This document shows positions 22,870 through 35,744 of a stretch of 64,000 nt of DNA, piece by piece (position 1 is the first letter of the stretch; every line of letters starts with the position of its first letter). The DNA comes from Petrosia ficiformis (taxonomy: Eukaryota; Porifera; Demospongiae; Haplosclerida; Petrosiidae). Position numbers and translations under genes: made by a program. The DNA lies in the NCBI GenBank assembly GCA_947044365.1, contig OX345636.1:16975115-17039114 (forward strand), written 5' to 3'. The notes beneath the pieces were generated by a model. It saw only the letters and a program-made list of their open reading frames with translations, searched no databases and had not been told where the DNA came from.

Positions 22870-23095
22870 GTGAAATTCATGCTTCGTTAGTTGCAGAAGA
22901 ACAGCAAGGCGAGTGTATGAAACGTCCCGGGCTACGCCCACACTCTGGCTAAGTTTCATAACTTCCGTATTTTTAACAGTACAGACTTTCAACTTGTTTG
23001 AATGTATAGAAGAACTTCTAAGAACGCCATACATATAAACATTATCCTTCGTTAGTTGCTGGAAGGTAGCAAGGCGAGTGTTTGAATTGAAGTGG
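22870..23095 (-). repeat. Two copies of the TTCGTTAGTTGC / AGCAAGGCGAGTGT module
   Basis: Copies at about 22880-22920 and 23046-23085, spaced about 166 bp. In reverse orientation they match the three tandem modules in the 804-bp element at 4693-5496, including the neighbouring GTGTGGGCGT sequence. Confidence 0.8.
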
Positions 23096-23147
23096 GTGGC
23101 TAGAAAACAGTTATAAAATGCGCGTGCGGTTTATAACTATAACATAT

Positions 23148-23215
23148 AAACATACATCGAACCCGTGGGAAAGCAATCATAGAGATGGCCCTACGGGCCA
23201 TAAAAATATAAATAA
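23148..23215 (+). mobile_element. MITE copy 2, right half
   Basis: Resumes with CATCGAACCCGTGGGAAAGC and ends AGATGGCCCTACGGGCCATA, matching the end of the intact family member. Confidence 0.85.
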
Positions 23216-23733
23216 CAAAAAAAGATAACAGTAAATTGTAATAATAATAATAACAATACTAAAAAAGTATCAGTATACCACAATTAATAACTAAATAAGC
23301 TTAGCAACAATTAAAAACAAACTTGATAGAATATCAATATTCAATAATAATATTCTGTAGTGTGTTTTATGTAATTCAAAGTGACACAATAAACTAATTA
23401 CAATGACATTTTGTTTATTGAGTATATCAAATAATCATTACGTGCATGTGTGCAATTTATGACAAAAGTGGTTCTCTTTTAGTTCTCATACTACTTGTCC
23501 AGATATTCCTGTGAAGTTAACATAATAGTCATAAGTATAAGGAGTTTGTTCTTTGATAGTTTACTGGGCAAAATATTTCATTAAACTATAATTGTTGACA
23601 TTGCATGTCTACTGTCTGGCAAGTATTTGTTATGGGCTTACTCAACACATGGAAAAAGTGGTCTTGGGCTTCACACTTGACCACTTTTCTTATAAGTTCA
23701 TAACACTTGCTAGGCAGGTTAATATCTAATACA
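23216..23733. other. Intergenic; nothing recognised
   Basis: AT-rich sequence between the MITE and the probable 3' end of the ankyrin-Roc gene. Confidence 0.5.
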
Positions 23734-23739
23734 TTTATT
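23734..23739 (-). promoter_or_regulatory. Possible polyadenylation signal of the ankyrin-Roc gene
   Basis: AATAAA on the - strand, about 100 bases after the proposed stop at 23836. Confidence 0.4.
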
Positions 23740-23835
23740 ATACAAGTAGTACGTTTGTGTGTGAATAGGACTACAACTATCCATCCACGCATAGCCAGTG
23801 CCATAATCATGAATTATTGTTAGATAAGTCATGGT

Positions 23836-23850
23836 TTAAGCATGCCAATC
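23836..23850 (-). CDS. Proposed short last exon of the ankyrin-Roc gene
   Basis: On the - strand a pyrimidine-rich acceptor ending CTTCCCACAG precedes GAT TGG CAT GCT TAA, which is in phase with the strong donor GTAAGT at 24212. It would add DWHA and a stop. Without splicing the large exon reads on to a stop at 24159. RNA data would decide. Confidence 0.4.
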   Translation of the reverse strand, partial: DWHA

Positions 23851-24212
23851 CTGTGGGAAGCCATGAAAACAGAGACTTGTTGCCAAGATTGTCCCTAGGC
23901 TTTGTTCTCTAGTGGTACCACACAAATTTCACAGATAAGATGGTGTGCAAATGATGTCAATAGTAGTACAGCACCACTATCTCTTTGAGGCTTAGATAAT
24001 GACCAAACCAAATCAACTGATCTTGGATTAAAAAAAGCATGCTTGCACCTTATGCTCAGAGGTACTTTGATTTATTATGATTAGTTTAAAAAAGGGAGCT
24101 TTTTCTGAAATTTTACATATACCGTATGCAAATGAAATTTGTTCCCATAAAAAGAGATCTATGTTTGCAGGTCTCCTTTTATGAAAGTACAGTCACAAAC
24201 ACATATACTTAC

Positions 24213-27200
24213 AATAATATCATTTCCACAAAATATGCTGTATTCATCGAAACAATTCTTCAAAGACTCGTATGTTCCTCCATTAGAACCACTGATAGCC
24301 ATCCATTCACATATATATTCAGCACAGGGTCTTATATCTCTTACGTCTCCCTGAAGATTTCTTAGGATAGCTTCATGAGTGCTTCTTTGAATATGAAGTA
24401 TTTCAGGACGAAAGTTACAACTTATATTTGTGGCAAGATCTAAGACAAAAGAATTTGTCATGCGCTCATTTGTGATGGATTTTTGAATCAGTTCCATAAG
24501 AATTTTGATAGTAGGTGGGTAATTGTCGACTACAGGTTGTTGGTCAATACCATAGTAGGGTTCATACCTTAAATATTGGAAAATATCCATGGAATTTTGT
24601 CCTTCAGAATCTCGTACATGGGTTCTTCCAAAAACAATGGATTTTGCAACTCTCTCCAGAGGATATAATCTTACGGATGATAAAGTATCAGGATGATAGG
24701 GCGATATTAATCTCTCTGGAAGCAGACAATGTTCAACTTCATTAGAAGAACAGCAAAATGTTTCCTTCAAATAAAGGATATCTTTAATAACACGAGAACG
24801 ATGCCTGCATAAATTTAAGATATTTGTTGTATCATCATACGACATCAAAATTACTACTGCTTTACTGGATTCTACCATTTCTACTAATGTTGTAATACCA
24901 GAGTCATCTTCCCATTTTATTCCAGTGGACCAAACAATACATTCATGTTTGCTTTTTGATGTACAGTACTCATATGCAAGGCGTAGTAGTAAAACATGAA
25001 GAAATCGATTACTCATAAAATATTTGTCGTGTTTACACCTCAAACAATAACCAAATTTGAAACTTTGTTGGAGATTGTGCACTATGTCTGGGTGATCTCT
25101 TGTACAATTTATTACTGAAGGAAAGAAAAACATTTTTTCTCCAGGGCAAACGGAACAGCCTGCTACAACTTTTAAATTACTTCCTACAGCTAAGAGCATT
25201 TCTTGATCAATTTCTATGCAAAACTTTAATGATTTCAGGAAACTGATGAGCATTAAAAAGTCATAATCTGGAAATTTATTCTTCAATGTGGTTTGCGTAA
25301 TCACACCAATGTCACTAGCAATCTCTTGATGTCTAGGAAATCCAGTAGGTGTAAAAAGCGTTCCATGCACCTTAGACAAAAGTGATTTTTTGTTCACCAC
25401 TACCCAGGTGGTATGGGTGTTAATTTCCATTAGTTCATCAATTGTATTATCATCTTCAAACAAAAATATTAATCCTTTTTTTTTAAGAACAAGCAAATGT
25501 TTCATTAATTCTTCAATGTTTCGGGGGAGACTGTTGATTGAAGATTGTGTACTGAGACGTAATATGTCATGCAAGGAATATGCTGGATGCTCTTTTAATG
25601 TCATGAGAAATGAGTAAAAAATATGAGTATGCAAAGTAATTGACATATTTGGAGAGGCTTTCAAAACTTCCTTGCTGGCACTGGTAAAGCGAGAAAAGAA
25701 ACGCATCAAAGCACTAGAATAATAATCGAGACAATTAACAAAAATAACATCTACGAAAATGTGAGTGTTATTCATTCTCTCAGTCACGAGGTTGCTTATC
25801 TCTGTAACCATGACCTGCAAACTATTTTTGTCTGCTTTGACTTGATCAACATGACTACCAATAACAAAGAGTCTGGAATTTTCAAGAATATTTCTAGCTT
25901 CATTTTGAATGAAAGTAATCCAGTAGTGAAGTGTATCTTTGATTTCATTAATTGGTTTACTGATATCTACTAGAAACACAAATATAGCTGGTGAATCGTG
26001 TAGAAGATGCTCCATTACAGCACTATGACTGGAATGAAACTCTCTGTGACCTGCAAGGTCATACAGAACAATGTCGCCCAGATTTTTGCTGTGAACATGT
26101 ATTGGAACAATTCCAGCTGTGGGTGACTCAATTTCCTTGACTTCTCTGAAGTACCTGAACCATATTCCATCTCTTTTCTCCAAGTTTGCAGCCAGTGTTG
26201 TTTTTCCTGCACCAGAGTCACCTAAAAGGAAAACTTGCAATATTTTCTCAATTGGTACAATCATTTCTGAAAGACTTGTTGTAAAGTAGTCTCGTAGAGT
26301 CTCCTTCAGTCTTTCACTGCCATATCGAACAATCATTCCAAGTGGACGAGCTTCGTAACCATAATTATCATCATTTGGATGAATCAAGGGATCAGCATGA
26401 GAAGAGAGGATAAGATACTCTACAATTTCCCAATTGTGGCGTAGGCATGCTAGGTGTAGTGGAGTGGATAATAGGATACTAGTGACATTAACTTCACATT
26501 TGTATGTCTCTATTAAACACTTTACAATTTCTATCTGATTATTGTAACAAGCATAGTGTAGAGGTGTATATCCGCTCCTTTCTTTGACACTAGTATCACA
26601 ATTGTGCTTGTCAATCAAATAACATAGGACATCTAAATGACCTTCCTCAGCTGCAATATGAACTGCAGTCTTACCAGTACGAGTAACACCGTCTGCAAAT
26701 ATGGTATACTTTTCAATCATTAACTTTACAATGTGTAGTCTACCTTCCAGCACAGCCTCATGAAAAGGAATGTTGCCTTGTGAATTCACTAAATGTTGGT
26801 GAATTTCACACTGCTTTTCATTTAGTAGGTACATCACAATGTTTTGGTGCCCTTTCCTGCAAGCATAATGAAGTGCAGTGTTATTACTGATACCTTTTTC
26901 GTGACAACTAATGTTAAAGTCATCAATGAGCATCTGCACAAACTCCAAATCTTCAATTGGAGCAAGCGCTGCAAGGTGGACTAGATTATTACCATCCTTC
27001 TGACGAGGATCACAGTGTTTGTCTTTAATAAGATACCTAGCAATGGAAAAATGTCCATTCAAAACACTTTCATGAAGTGGTGTTCTTCCGTCCTTGTTTT
27101 TAACAAGCATTAAAAATGAGTAATTTTCGACAAGATACTGGACTACATTTTCATGATTATTAATACATGCTAAATGCAGGCAATTATTGCCATTCCCATT

Positions 27201-30200
27201 TTTCAAAGTGGGAGTTGACTTGCATTTTTCCAGTAGATACTGAACAAGTGATAAAGACCCCTGGATACATGCTAAGTGTATAGGGTAATTTTTATATTTG
27301 TTTGGGATGTTCAGATTAGCTTGATGTTGTTTAACAAGATACTTTACAATTTCCAAATGACCACATTCACAAGCAAAGTGTACTGGTGTGTTATTATCAC
27401 TGTCCTTTATGTTCAATGGCTGGTTTAGTTCAGTAACAAGATATACTACGATTTCCAAGTGACCAAAGTAGCAAGCAAAATGAAGAAAAGTAAATCCAAA
27501 TTTCTCTGCATTATCGAGATCACAGATACGTTTACTAACAAGATATTTCACTATATCCAAATGCCCATTCGCTGTTGCAAGATGTAATATTGTTATTCCA
27601 GATGTAGTCAGCAAACAAGTAGTGTCACATTCACGCTCCTCCACTAAATACTTCACTATATTCAAATGTCCTGCTTTGCATGCGAAATGAAGTGGAGTAT
27701 AACCATTTGAATCTGCTATGTTAACGGCTGCACAGTAGGGCTCAGTAGTGTCCTGTGCTTCTACACAAGGAAATGGAAGTTTATCACTGTAACACTCATC
27801 AAGAATATACTTAACAAGGTTTGTGTTATTATTCATCACAGCAAAGTGAAGTGGTGTTGTACCATCATTGTTGCCTAGTTTTGGATTACAATTACAACTA
27901 CTAACAAGATACTTGAATATGGCGTATCCACTTTTTTTGTTACCGGCAGCTTTGTGTAAACAATTATTACCACTAGAATCGGTTTTTTCTATTGAAAAAC
28001 GAAATATTTCTAAAAGCTTTTTAATAACTGGAAGAGAGAGGCTTGAACAGGCAAGATGCAAAAGAGTTTCCTGGTCTGGTGTTAAACATTGATCATTAGG
28101 CTTACAATATTTAAGGAGAAACTCAAAGACATGTTCGTGGCCTTTGATAGCAGACATTTGAATAGCATTTATTGGCAATGGATCGTTCACATCTGGCAGA
28201 CAATGACCTCCAAGAACTAGGTATTTGACTATTTGTAAATGGCCATAAAAAGCAGCAAAATAAAGAGCTGAGGGTTTTGTTTTACTTACTGTAGAGGCAA
28301 TAGTGTTACACTTCTCAACAAAATAAGCCACTAGTTCAATATTGCCTCTCATACTAGCATAATATAATGGTGTCATTTCATCAGAATCAATCTGATTTGG
28401 GTCACAACCTTTGGATACCAAAAAAGCAGCAGTAGATGCGTTGGATTTTAAAAGATGGAGTGCACTTGCACTATATGAGGTAACAGTAGAAACCTTTAAG
28501 TAATCGTTATCATCAAGGTACTCAATTATGTGCCTATGACCTCCAATTGCAGCTATGTGTACTGCAGTTGTGTCATTCCATGTTGTAAGAGGATCATACA
28601 AATCATTATTCAGAAAGTAATCAACAATATGTAAGTGCCCTCGTGCACAAGCCAGAAGTAAAGGTGTTAATGTACCATCTTCAGAGTAACATTTACACTC
28701 TGTTTGTTCAACAAAGAATTGAACCATGTCAAGATAACCCTCAGCTGAAGCTATATGTAAAGCAGAGCGCCCATCCTCATCTGCTAAGTTGACATCACAC
28801 TGACATACTGTCACAAGATATTCAATTATGTCAAAACACCCTAATTCAGTAGCTAACATTAGAGGAGTATAACAGAGTTTGTGATCTTGATTGTTAATAT
28901 CCCAATGGTACATCTCTGTTAGAAGGTTTAACAGGTCAAGGCTTTCTTGTAGACAACAATTGTGGAGTGGAATACTTACAAAAGGATTCCAGTAGGCAGC
29001 ATTAAAGTCAAAATTATTCAATATAAACATCACCACTTCCACATGACCACGAATGAGTGCTAAATCAAGTGGTGTATATCCTTCGTTGTTGCAAACTACC
29101 AACTCATCAGCTTTAACAGAAACCAAAAACTTAACAACATTAAGGCGTCCACTTCTACATGCTAAATGCATGGGCGTGAAGCCATTCTCATTTCGTGTAA
29201 AAACAAAATTATTCTGACTCATCAACGTTTTAATGATCTCTAAGTCTCCTTCGGCACTGGCCCAGTGTACTGGGTCTTCCTTTTTCAGATATCCCGTAGC
29301 TGCATGTTTGCGATAAAGATACCTTGGAACTTCCCATTGCTTGTCTACTTCACCTGATATAAAGGCACAGTCTACTGGAGTAACCCCTGATTTGTTAAGA
29401 ATATGAAGGTGGCTGTGAAACTTCTCCAGTAACAGTTTCACGACAGCTGGATGTGCTAATCTGCATGCTAAATGAAGGGGAGAGTTGCCATCTTTGTTGC
29501 AGTAGTTTATACTCTCAGGTGCATTCGAAGCTAGGAAATCAACTACAGATTTGTTTCCTTGCACACAGGCTAAATGCAGTGGAATGTTTCCACTATCATT
29601 TTCACATACAATGTTACAGTGTTTAACAAGATATTGAACAATGCTAAGTTGACCATTACTACTGGCATAATGCAAGGGAGTGTTACCACAATCATCTTTG
29701 CACTCACTTTGAGCATTACATTTCTCAACTAGAAACTGAACTACTTCAAGGCAGGATGCATGGTGTAATGGTAATGAGCCCTCACTAAGTTCTCGCTTTG
29801 CAGAAAATCCTAAAGCAACCAAATGCTTAAGCAAATCAACTTGACCTAGTTTACATGCATAATGTAATAGAAATGTGAAGTCTCCATCAAATTCTAAATT
29901 TTCTGGATTTTTGGAAACCATGCACATGTATTTTAATGTTGCAATAAAATTTTCCATTTCATTTACAGAAAAATATGTATTCGAATAAACTAAATCGATT
30001 GGAGATTCATTCATAGCATTTTTGCTTGTAATTGAGCATTTTGCTACATTAACAAGGAATCTCACAATATCTAATTCTCCAAACAAAGAAGCTATATGTA
30101 AAGGAGTATTTGTTTCCCAATTACAGGCTTCTGGGTTACATCCATGATAAACCAAGTAACTAAAAACATCCAGATCACCACATGCTGCTGCATGATGAAG

Positions 30201-32246
30201 TGGTGTTCCACTTAGAAATCCACTTAACTCTGATAAACAAAGATCAAGGCAAGTATCTTCAAGGAACCGAATAGCTGACATGCTACGAACTCTGTGGAAG
30301 GTTGTTAGATTTGAATGTGTGACACGAGACAAGGGGTCACAACCTTCATAAGCTACAAGATATTTCATTAATTCTGTTTCACTGTGTAGACAAGCCCAAT
30401 GCATTAACCGAATCTTTTCTTCATCACTTGAAACTACTAAAACCTTTTGAGTCAAAAGCAATTTCACAACTTCCCCTTTCTCATTTTTGCTTGAATATTT
30501 ACATTCTGCATACTTTACTTTAGATGAAATACCTTTTATTAGAACTTGCTCTAAATTATTTTTTTTCTCTGAATGCAGAACAGAAATACCTTTCTGAAGT
30601 ACCATGTCATGAAGTCTTGCTATTTCATCAGTTTCCAATGCAAAACCATTTTCAACTTCGAAAAATGAAAGCATGTCGTACTGAATTACCATATCCAAAA
30701 GACCCTCTCCCATGTTGGTCTTCAAATGAGAATCAATTTTCCTAAGTTCCAAGAGATATTTTACAACATCTAAATGACCATTTCTCACTGCAACATGAAG
30801 AAGATTAGTTCCTTTCCTATCAGTTACTGTGGAACAACAGCCAAAATGGTTGATCAGTAACTTCACGATGTCTATATTACCAGCCATGCATGCTACATGC
30901 AAAGGAGACTCACCTTGCTTTAGTCTACAATTTGCATTAATACCACACTGGTTAATAAGGTAACTTACTAGTTTAACGTCACCATACATGCATGCCCAGT
31001 GTAATGCATTTGAACAAAATGAAGGTGTGAACTGATCTGTCTTGTTTCTCCAGCAAACCGATAGATCACACTTTATTTTGACTATCAAAAACTCCACTAT
31101 TGCAGTAGCATTTTTAGGATCACTGCACTCTCTTGCAGCAATATCCAAAGCAGTCATTCCTTCATCATTCTTGGCACTAAGATCTAGCATATGCTCAAGA
31201 GAAAGAAAGCGTACAAGATCAAGATTCCCACTACGACAGGCATTGTGTAGTACAGTATTTCTGTACTTATCCTGACAATTAAGACTACACCCAAGAGAGA
31301 CTAAGAATTTTACAATTTGCAGGTATCCACTTTTACAAGCAATAAAAAGTGGCGATTCCTCTCTGGAGTTTAAAGCATTTGGACTCAAATGCAAATAATT
31401 CACTAGATATTTTGCAACCTCAAAGCAAGCTTCATGATTCATCGTTTCAATCATTTTTGTAGTGTGTTGCTTTTTATATTTTAGATGTAGCAGTGCTTCA
31501 AAATCGTTGAAAATTATTGGATTCTCTTTCTGTATGCTAGTCATTAACAGCCATCCTCCACATGCATAATGTAACAAAGTGTTGTCATGATCATCAAGGC
31601 ATGTTGAAGGTTCGATATTGCAATTATCTATAAGGTAGTATAGGACTTCACAATGACCATAACCTGCAGCAAAATTCAATGCTGAGAAGCTGTGTTTGTT
31701 CATAACTAAAGGATTGCAGTTGAAGTCATCTATAAGACACTTGACAACATTAAAATGACCTTCCCTACAAGCAATGTGAAGAGGTGTTGAGCCTTGCCTT
31801 GTACAAGTGTTAGGATTGCAATGCATGACTGTAATTAGATATTTTACTACTTCTACTTTCCCTCCCATGGAAGCATAATGTAATGGTGTATGGCCAGCCG
31901 CATCTCTATTTTCACAACCTTCTCTACGTTCTGATAATAGAAAATGTAGAATATCCAGCGAACCATATGCTGCAGCAACATGCACAGGAGATATACCATG
32001 TTTGGTAGGCTCTATTGGACTGTATCCAAAACAAAAAACTAATTTTCTACATACTTGAAGCCATTCATTACGAGCTCCGAAGTGAAGTAGGTACTGACAC
32101 CTCCATCGACAATATGGATTACTTAACTCTGGTAAAAGCTGTGCTACGTTTTCACATTCTTTCTCTTCAAAAGCTTTCCTAAGTTGCTCAACTACAGAAT
32201 CTATGTGAGACCATAAAAGGTTTCTATTGTTAGTAATAGCGTCCAT
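24213..32246 (-). CDS. Giant ankyrin-repeat Roc-COR GTPase (Roco family), single 8-kb exon
   Basis: About 2,678 residues up to a splice donor (ATTATT|GTAAGT). The start chosen is the first in-frame ATG (MDAITN); the open frame extends a few codons upstream only with non-ATG codons. Residues from about 30 to 1,950 are dozens of ankyrin repeats with the G-TPLHxAxxxGHLxIVKYL pattern. A Roc domain follows: P-loop GDSGAGKTT at residues 2009-2017, then TAGI, DLAGH and GSHVDQ as the G4-like motif. A COR-like region follows (around FYSFLMTLKEHPAYSLHDIL). The C-terminus (CEWMAISGSNGGTYESLKNC) weakly resembles the end of a Death domain. No kinase or LRR is present, so it is closest in layout to DAPK1 without its kinase. 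Probably a cytoplasmic GTP-regulated scaffold; partners unknown. Intronless length contrasts with the exon-rich neighbours. Confidence 0.88.
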
Positions 32247-32622
32247 AGTTAGGACACACACCTTTGTTTCAATTGCTTACACCAACTAATGAAGTATGAA
32301 CATTCCTAGCCATGCAGCATTAAGAATCACCTTGTCAAGTGATTGTAACGGCAGTTAAACGTATTGCTTCAACTCAGTAGTAAAACTATAATATGTAGTA
32401 TATATCACTCCCTGTTTATGAAGATGGTCTATGTTTGGCCTGTATTATTATTATTATAGAAATAATACTGAAATTACATAACCTCACAGTTAATGTTACA
32501 CACTGTATGACCCAGTACTGGAAGAATGGGAATAATAATTATATCACAAGCACTTTTGTGTTCCTGTAGATATGTACGAAAAGGAGAGAAAAAAATATAT
32601 TTATGAAATTAGAAATAACAAG

Positions 32623-33396
32623 ATATATAGAGAAAAGGTATCCCATGGCTGACTCTGAAACTCAACATACTACAGTGTAGTCCACATAATTCAAATCTCA
32701 AAATCCAAGCAGAAAATTTGAATTATCAGAAAATTCGAATTGTAGGAATTCCACTTAAATTGAATTTTCTTCTTGCAATATAAAAATTCTAATTATCAGA
32801 ATACACTTCTCTATCAACAGCAGTATTTTCACCACTTACGCTTCGGTATCTGATGTTGCATCAAGCCGTCCATCATGAGAGCCAGCCACTGGAGCAAGTC
32901 TACTCCTAACAACACAAAAATATCTTGGTTCAATACTTCTGCCTCGGTCTTCAGGATCTCTCCACTGATAGGAATGCCCTGGGTTCTAGCTCCTGTGAAC
33001 CACTTGTCATAGTTTTGGTTCCAAAGGCTAGCGCTATATGTAGTGCTAAAGAATCAGTGGAGGCAAAGTTAACTAAACTAGACAGCATGCTCTAGCTAAT
33101 ACGCGTGCGCAGTAGATGAATAAATTTATTTCAGATTTCGAATTACACGATCTTTTCCATTTGAATTTTTGTATTAGTTCTATGGTGGGATCCAAGATTT
33201 ATTTGACATAAGTGGAAAAAACCTGAGGTAAGCGAATTCGAATTATGTGGACTACACTGTATTATAGTTATTATTTTGATTTTCTACTTTTTAGACTGAG
33301 TTGCTTGTAGAAAATTAGGTAAGTATTGCACCTAGAACAGCTATTAGTTCCTGTTTCTACATAAAGCTACAAGCAGCTTTCTTTCTGCTAATCTTA
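32623..33396 (+). mobile_element. MITE copy 3, degenerate and interrupted
   Basis: The left piece 32623-32672 (AGAGAAAAGGTATCCCATGG) and right piece 33262-33396 (ATTATAGTTATTATTTTGAT, then CAGCTATTAGTTCCTG) match the left part of the family as seen at 20481-20700. The right half of the MITE is missing. Confidence 0.7.
32673..33259. mobile_element. 587-bp MITE with 20-bp inverted repeats and TA target duplication
   Basis: The ends CAGTGTAGTCCACATAATTC and its exact inverse are flanked by TA on both sides (32671-32672, 33260-33261). Short AATTCGAATT-type subterminal repeats follow inside. No intact transposase. The TA duplication and CAGT tip suggest a Tc1/mariner or pogo-like origin, which is an inference. 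Confidence 0.85.
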
Positions 33397-34440
33397 TAAT
33401 TTTATAGTTTAGGGATTGTGAAAAATGCATCAAACATTTCCAATAACTAATTACAATTCACTTATTAAATTATAATTTTATTTAGAACTGAAATAAAATG
33501 TTAGATGAAGTGACACTGCAAATACAATAATACATCTCTGATATATAAATTAGTATACACAATACTAGTATATACTACAATTATTAAACAAGCACCTCTT
33601 AAACTTGTTAAACCTGTTACAATCAGGCCTATAGAGAATACAAAACTATCTGTTATTTTAATTACACAAAGCTGCATGTGTCTGACCTTATTTGTTTGTA
33701 TAAGATTTACTATATTATTATAATACAACTCTGATAGCACTTGCCAGCTTATTTTAAATATAATAATTATTATGTTACATTTATACATAGTTGTTCTCTA
33801 TCACTACCACATCACTATAAGTGTGAAGAATTGACTAGATAATTGTCAATCTGCCATGTATTTATATGTAAGTTCACTTATCGATCTTGGTATGGCATTT
33901 GTAGTATAAGTGTTGTTAGTATGAATAATAATATCATATCACTATAGATAAAATGGTTAATTTGTTAGTAATCGATGAATTCACAATGAAACAACAAATG
34001 GACATAAATTATAATTATGTAGGTGAACAACTACAGTCGGTTCACTTGATGGGGATAGGGGATGGTTTACTATAATTATTACTTACAATAGAAAACAAGT
34101 CCTAGAACCTAAGATCAATGATCACGTTTACTGCTACTAATAGATTAATCCCGCTACTAGTATGTTAACTACAGCTTAAATAATAGTTAAGATACTCTTT
34201 CCATCTGGATACTCAATCTGAAACTTATCAGACAACACGAGAATCAATATCAATATCATTTTGTAGGTTCAACCATTTAAAGATTGTTGAGTGGAAGATT
34301 GTTTTTGAAAGACATCATTGCTAGAATTCATTGCTCAACATATATATATATATACTATAATTTCATTGAATTGGTGAATACTGTTCAGGGTTGAACTTCA
34401 CACACTCTGCAATTATTAGCAATGAACACCACAGAAAAAC
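33397..34440. other. Intergenic; nothing recognised
   Basis: AT-rich, with a short (TA)n patch near 34338-34352. No supported gene or exon. Confidence 0.5.
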
Positions 34441-34516
34441 AGATTCTCTCGTTCTAGGAAACCACTGACCATTCGATCAGAAGTCTCAAGCTCTAACCAC
34501 TATGCCACACTGCCTT
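34441..34516 (-). repeat. tRNA-like (SINE head) sequence, degenerate
   Basis: On the - strand GTGGCATAGTGGTTAGAGC resembles a pol III A box and D-arm, followed by CTTCTGATCGAATGGTC. The expected B box GGTTCGAATCC is changed to GGTTTCCTAGAAC. A degenerate tRNA-derived SINE is more likely than a working tRNA. Confidence 0.45.
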
Positions 34517-35744
34517 CAAAAAAATAGTGCCCATTAAACTGGGACTTGTTGATGGGAGTGACTAAACCACATACACACAACAAGTGTATATAAGACCATT
34601 GTCTATCAATTGCCGAGAACCAAAGTTCTATTATACTCCCTAACTTAGACTATGTTCATGTTGTTTCCAGGAAAGGAAGTGTCTGTTTTTCTGTGAACTT
34701 CATTACTAATATAATTACATAATCATAGTGTAGAATCACTTCTTCATCATTACTGGTGATTTATTTACCACCTGTTTGGTAAAAGGAATTATCCAGTCAC
34801 ATGAAAATAACTGACAGTAAAAATCAGAAAGATTACTAAATTTTTTGACCAAAAGGGTGAAATATTTATCTAGTGAAACCTCGAAGTTGTTAGATTTTTT
34901 TTAAATAGGTTAAAACATTAAATATGGCACTAGTATATATATATAAATTTTATTATAAATCTATACTTTACATTTTAACTTACCAGTCACAAAGTGGTTC
35001 TCAGATCCAGTCTCTTCTGGGAGTGTTCAATCTATATATTATTCTGGAAAGATCGTAAATGTAATATATAGTCAGGCGTGGTCTGATTCTCGACAAGTGG
35101 TCTGGTTGCACAGTGAAAAACAAGATATCAGTGAAGAGAAATACGAGACACAACATTGAGGTACATCTAGTGCTTAGCTAAGCTAGTGGGTGTGGCTGGG
35201 ACGAGCTGCAATACTAGTATGCACGTCCCGATGATAACCGAAGCTTGATCTGGTATCATAATTGCTAGTCTGCGCCTTGCGTTACCAGATGATGATAAGA
35301 AAAATAGTTATTATAATAATTATAAGTGTAAGGACGTGGCTCATTCTCTGCCTAGTGATGTAGCTAGTTATCATAAGCAACAAAAACTCCCATAATCTAA
35401 TAATATATTTATTTGAAGTACTCAGCTCAAAACAATTAGTACTATAGTCTTATTATGCTATAGACTGCAGCATAAGGGTATATATAATTATATATGGATG
35501 GATGGGATACAGCTTGGTTTTCATTTCCCAACTTGTATTAATATATATAGCATTATAATTATGATTTGAATTGTTGCATGTGTGAAATATGAGACCTCAT
35601 TTTTTTTAACTCGATGTGAATATAGGGTCATTCCATGTGAGATTAACACAAAAGATTGACACACGTCTCAGATTTCTCTCAAACTTTGTAAGTATGTGTT
35701 GAGATGTGAAACCATACAAAACTCAAGTTGTACGGCTTCTATTT

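Larger units (their letters stand above)
20846..23147 (+). mobile_element. Crypton-like tyrosine recombinase element, 2.3 kb, with inverted terminal repeats
   Basis: The ends ATATGTTATAGTTATAAA and TTTATAACTATAACATAT are perfect inverted repeats of 18 bp. Comparison with the uninterrupted MITE at 60998-61405 (GACACAAGAATATATATAG then TTCGAACCC) shows that the 2.3 kb were inserted there; the exact junction cannot be fixed because the site is AT-rich. Inside are a 113-bp palindrome, a 471-codon recombinase ORF, a 160-bp palindrome, and two copies of a module shared with the 804-bp element in gene 1. Known Cryptons generally lack terminal inverted repeats, so this structure is unusual. Confidence 0.8.

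Noticed and set aside
33501..33788. Open frame of 95 codons on the - strand
   Set aside because: Low-complexity, hydrophobic and AT-driven, without supporting context.
34441..34516. Functional tRNA gene
   Set aside because: The B box is broken and the arms do not fold convincingly by eye.
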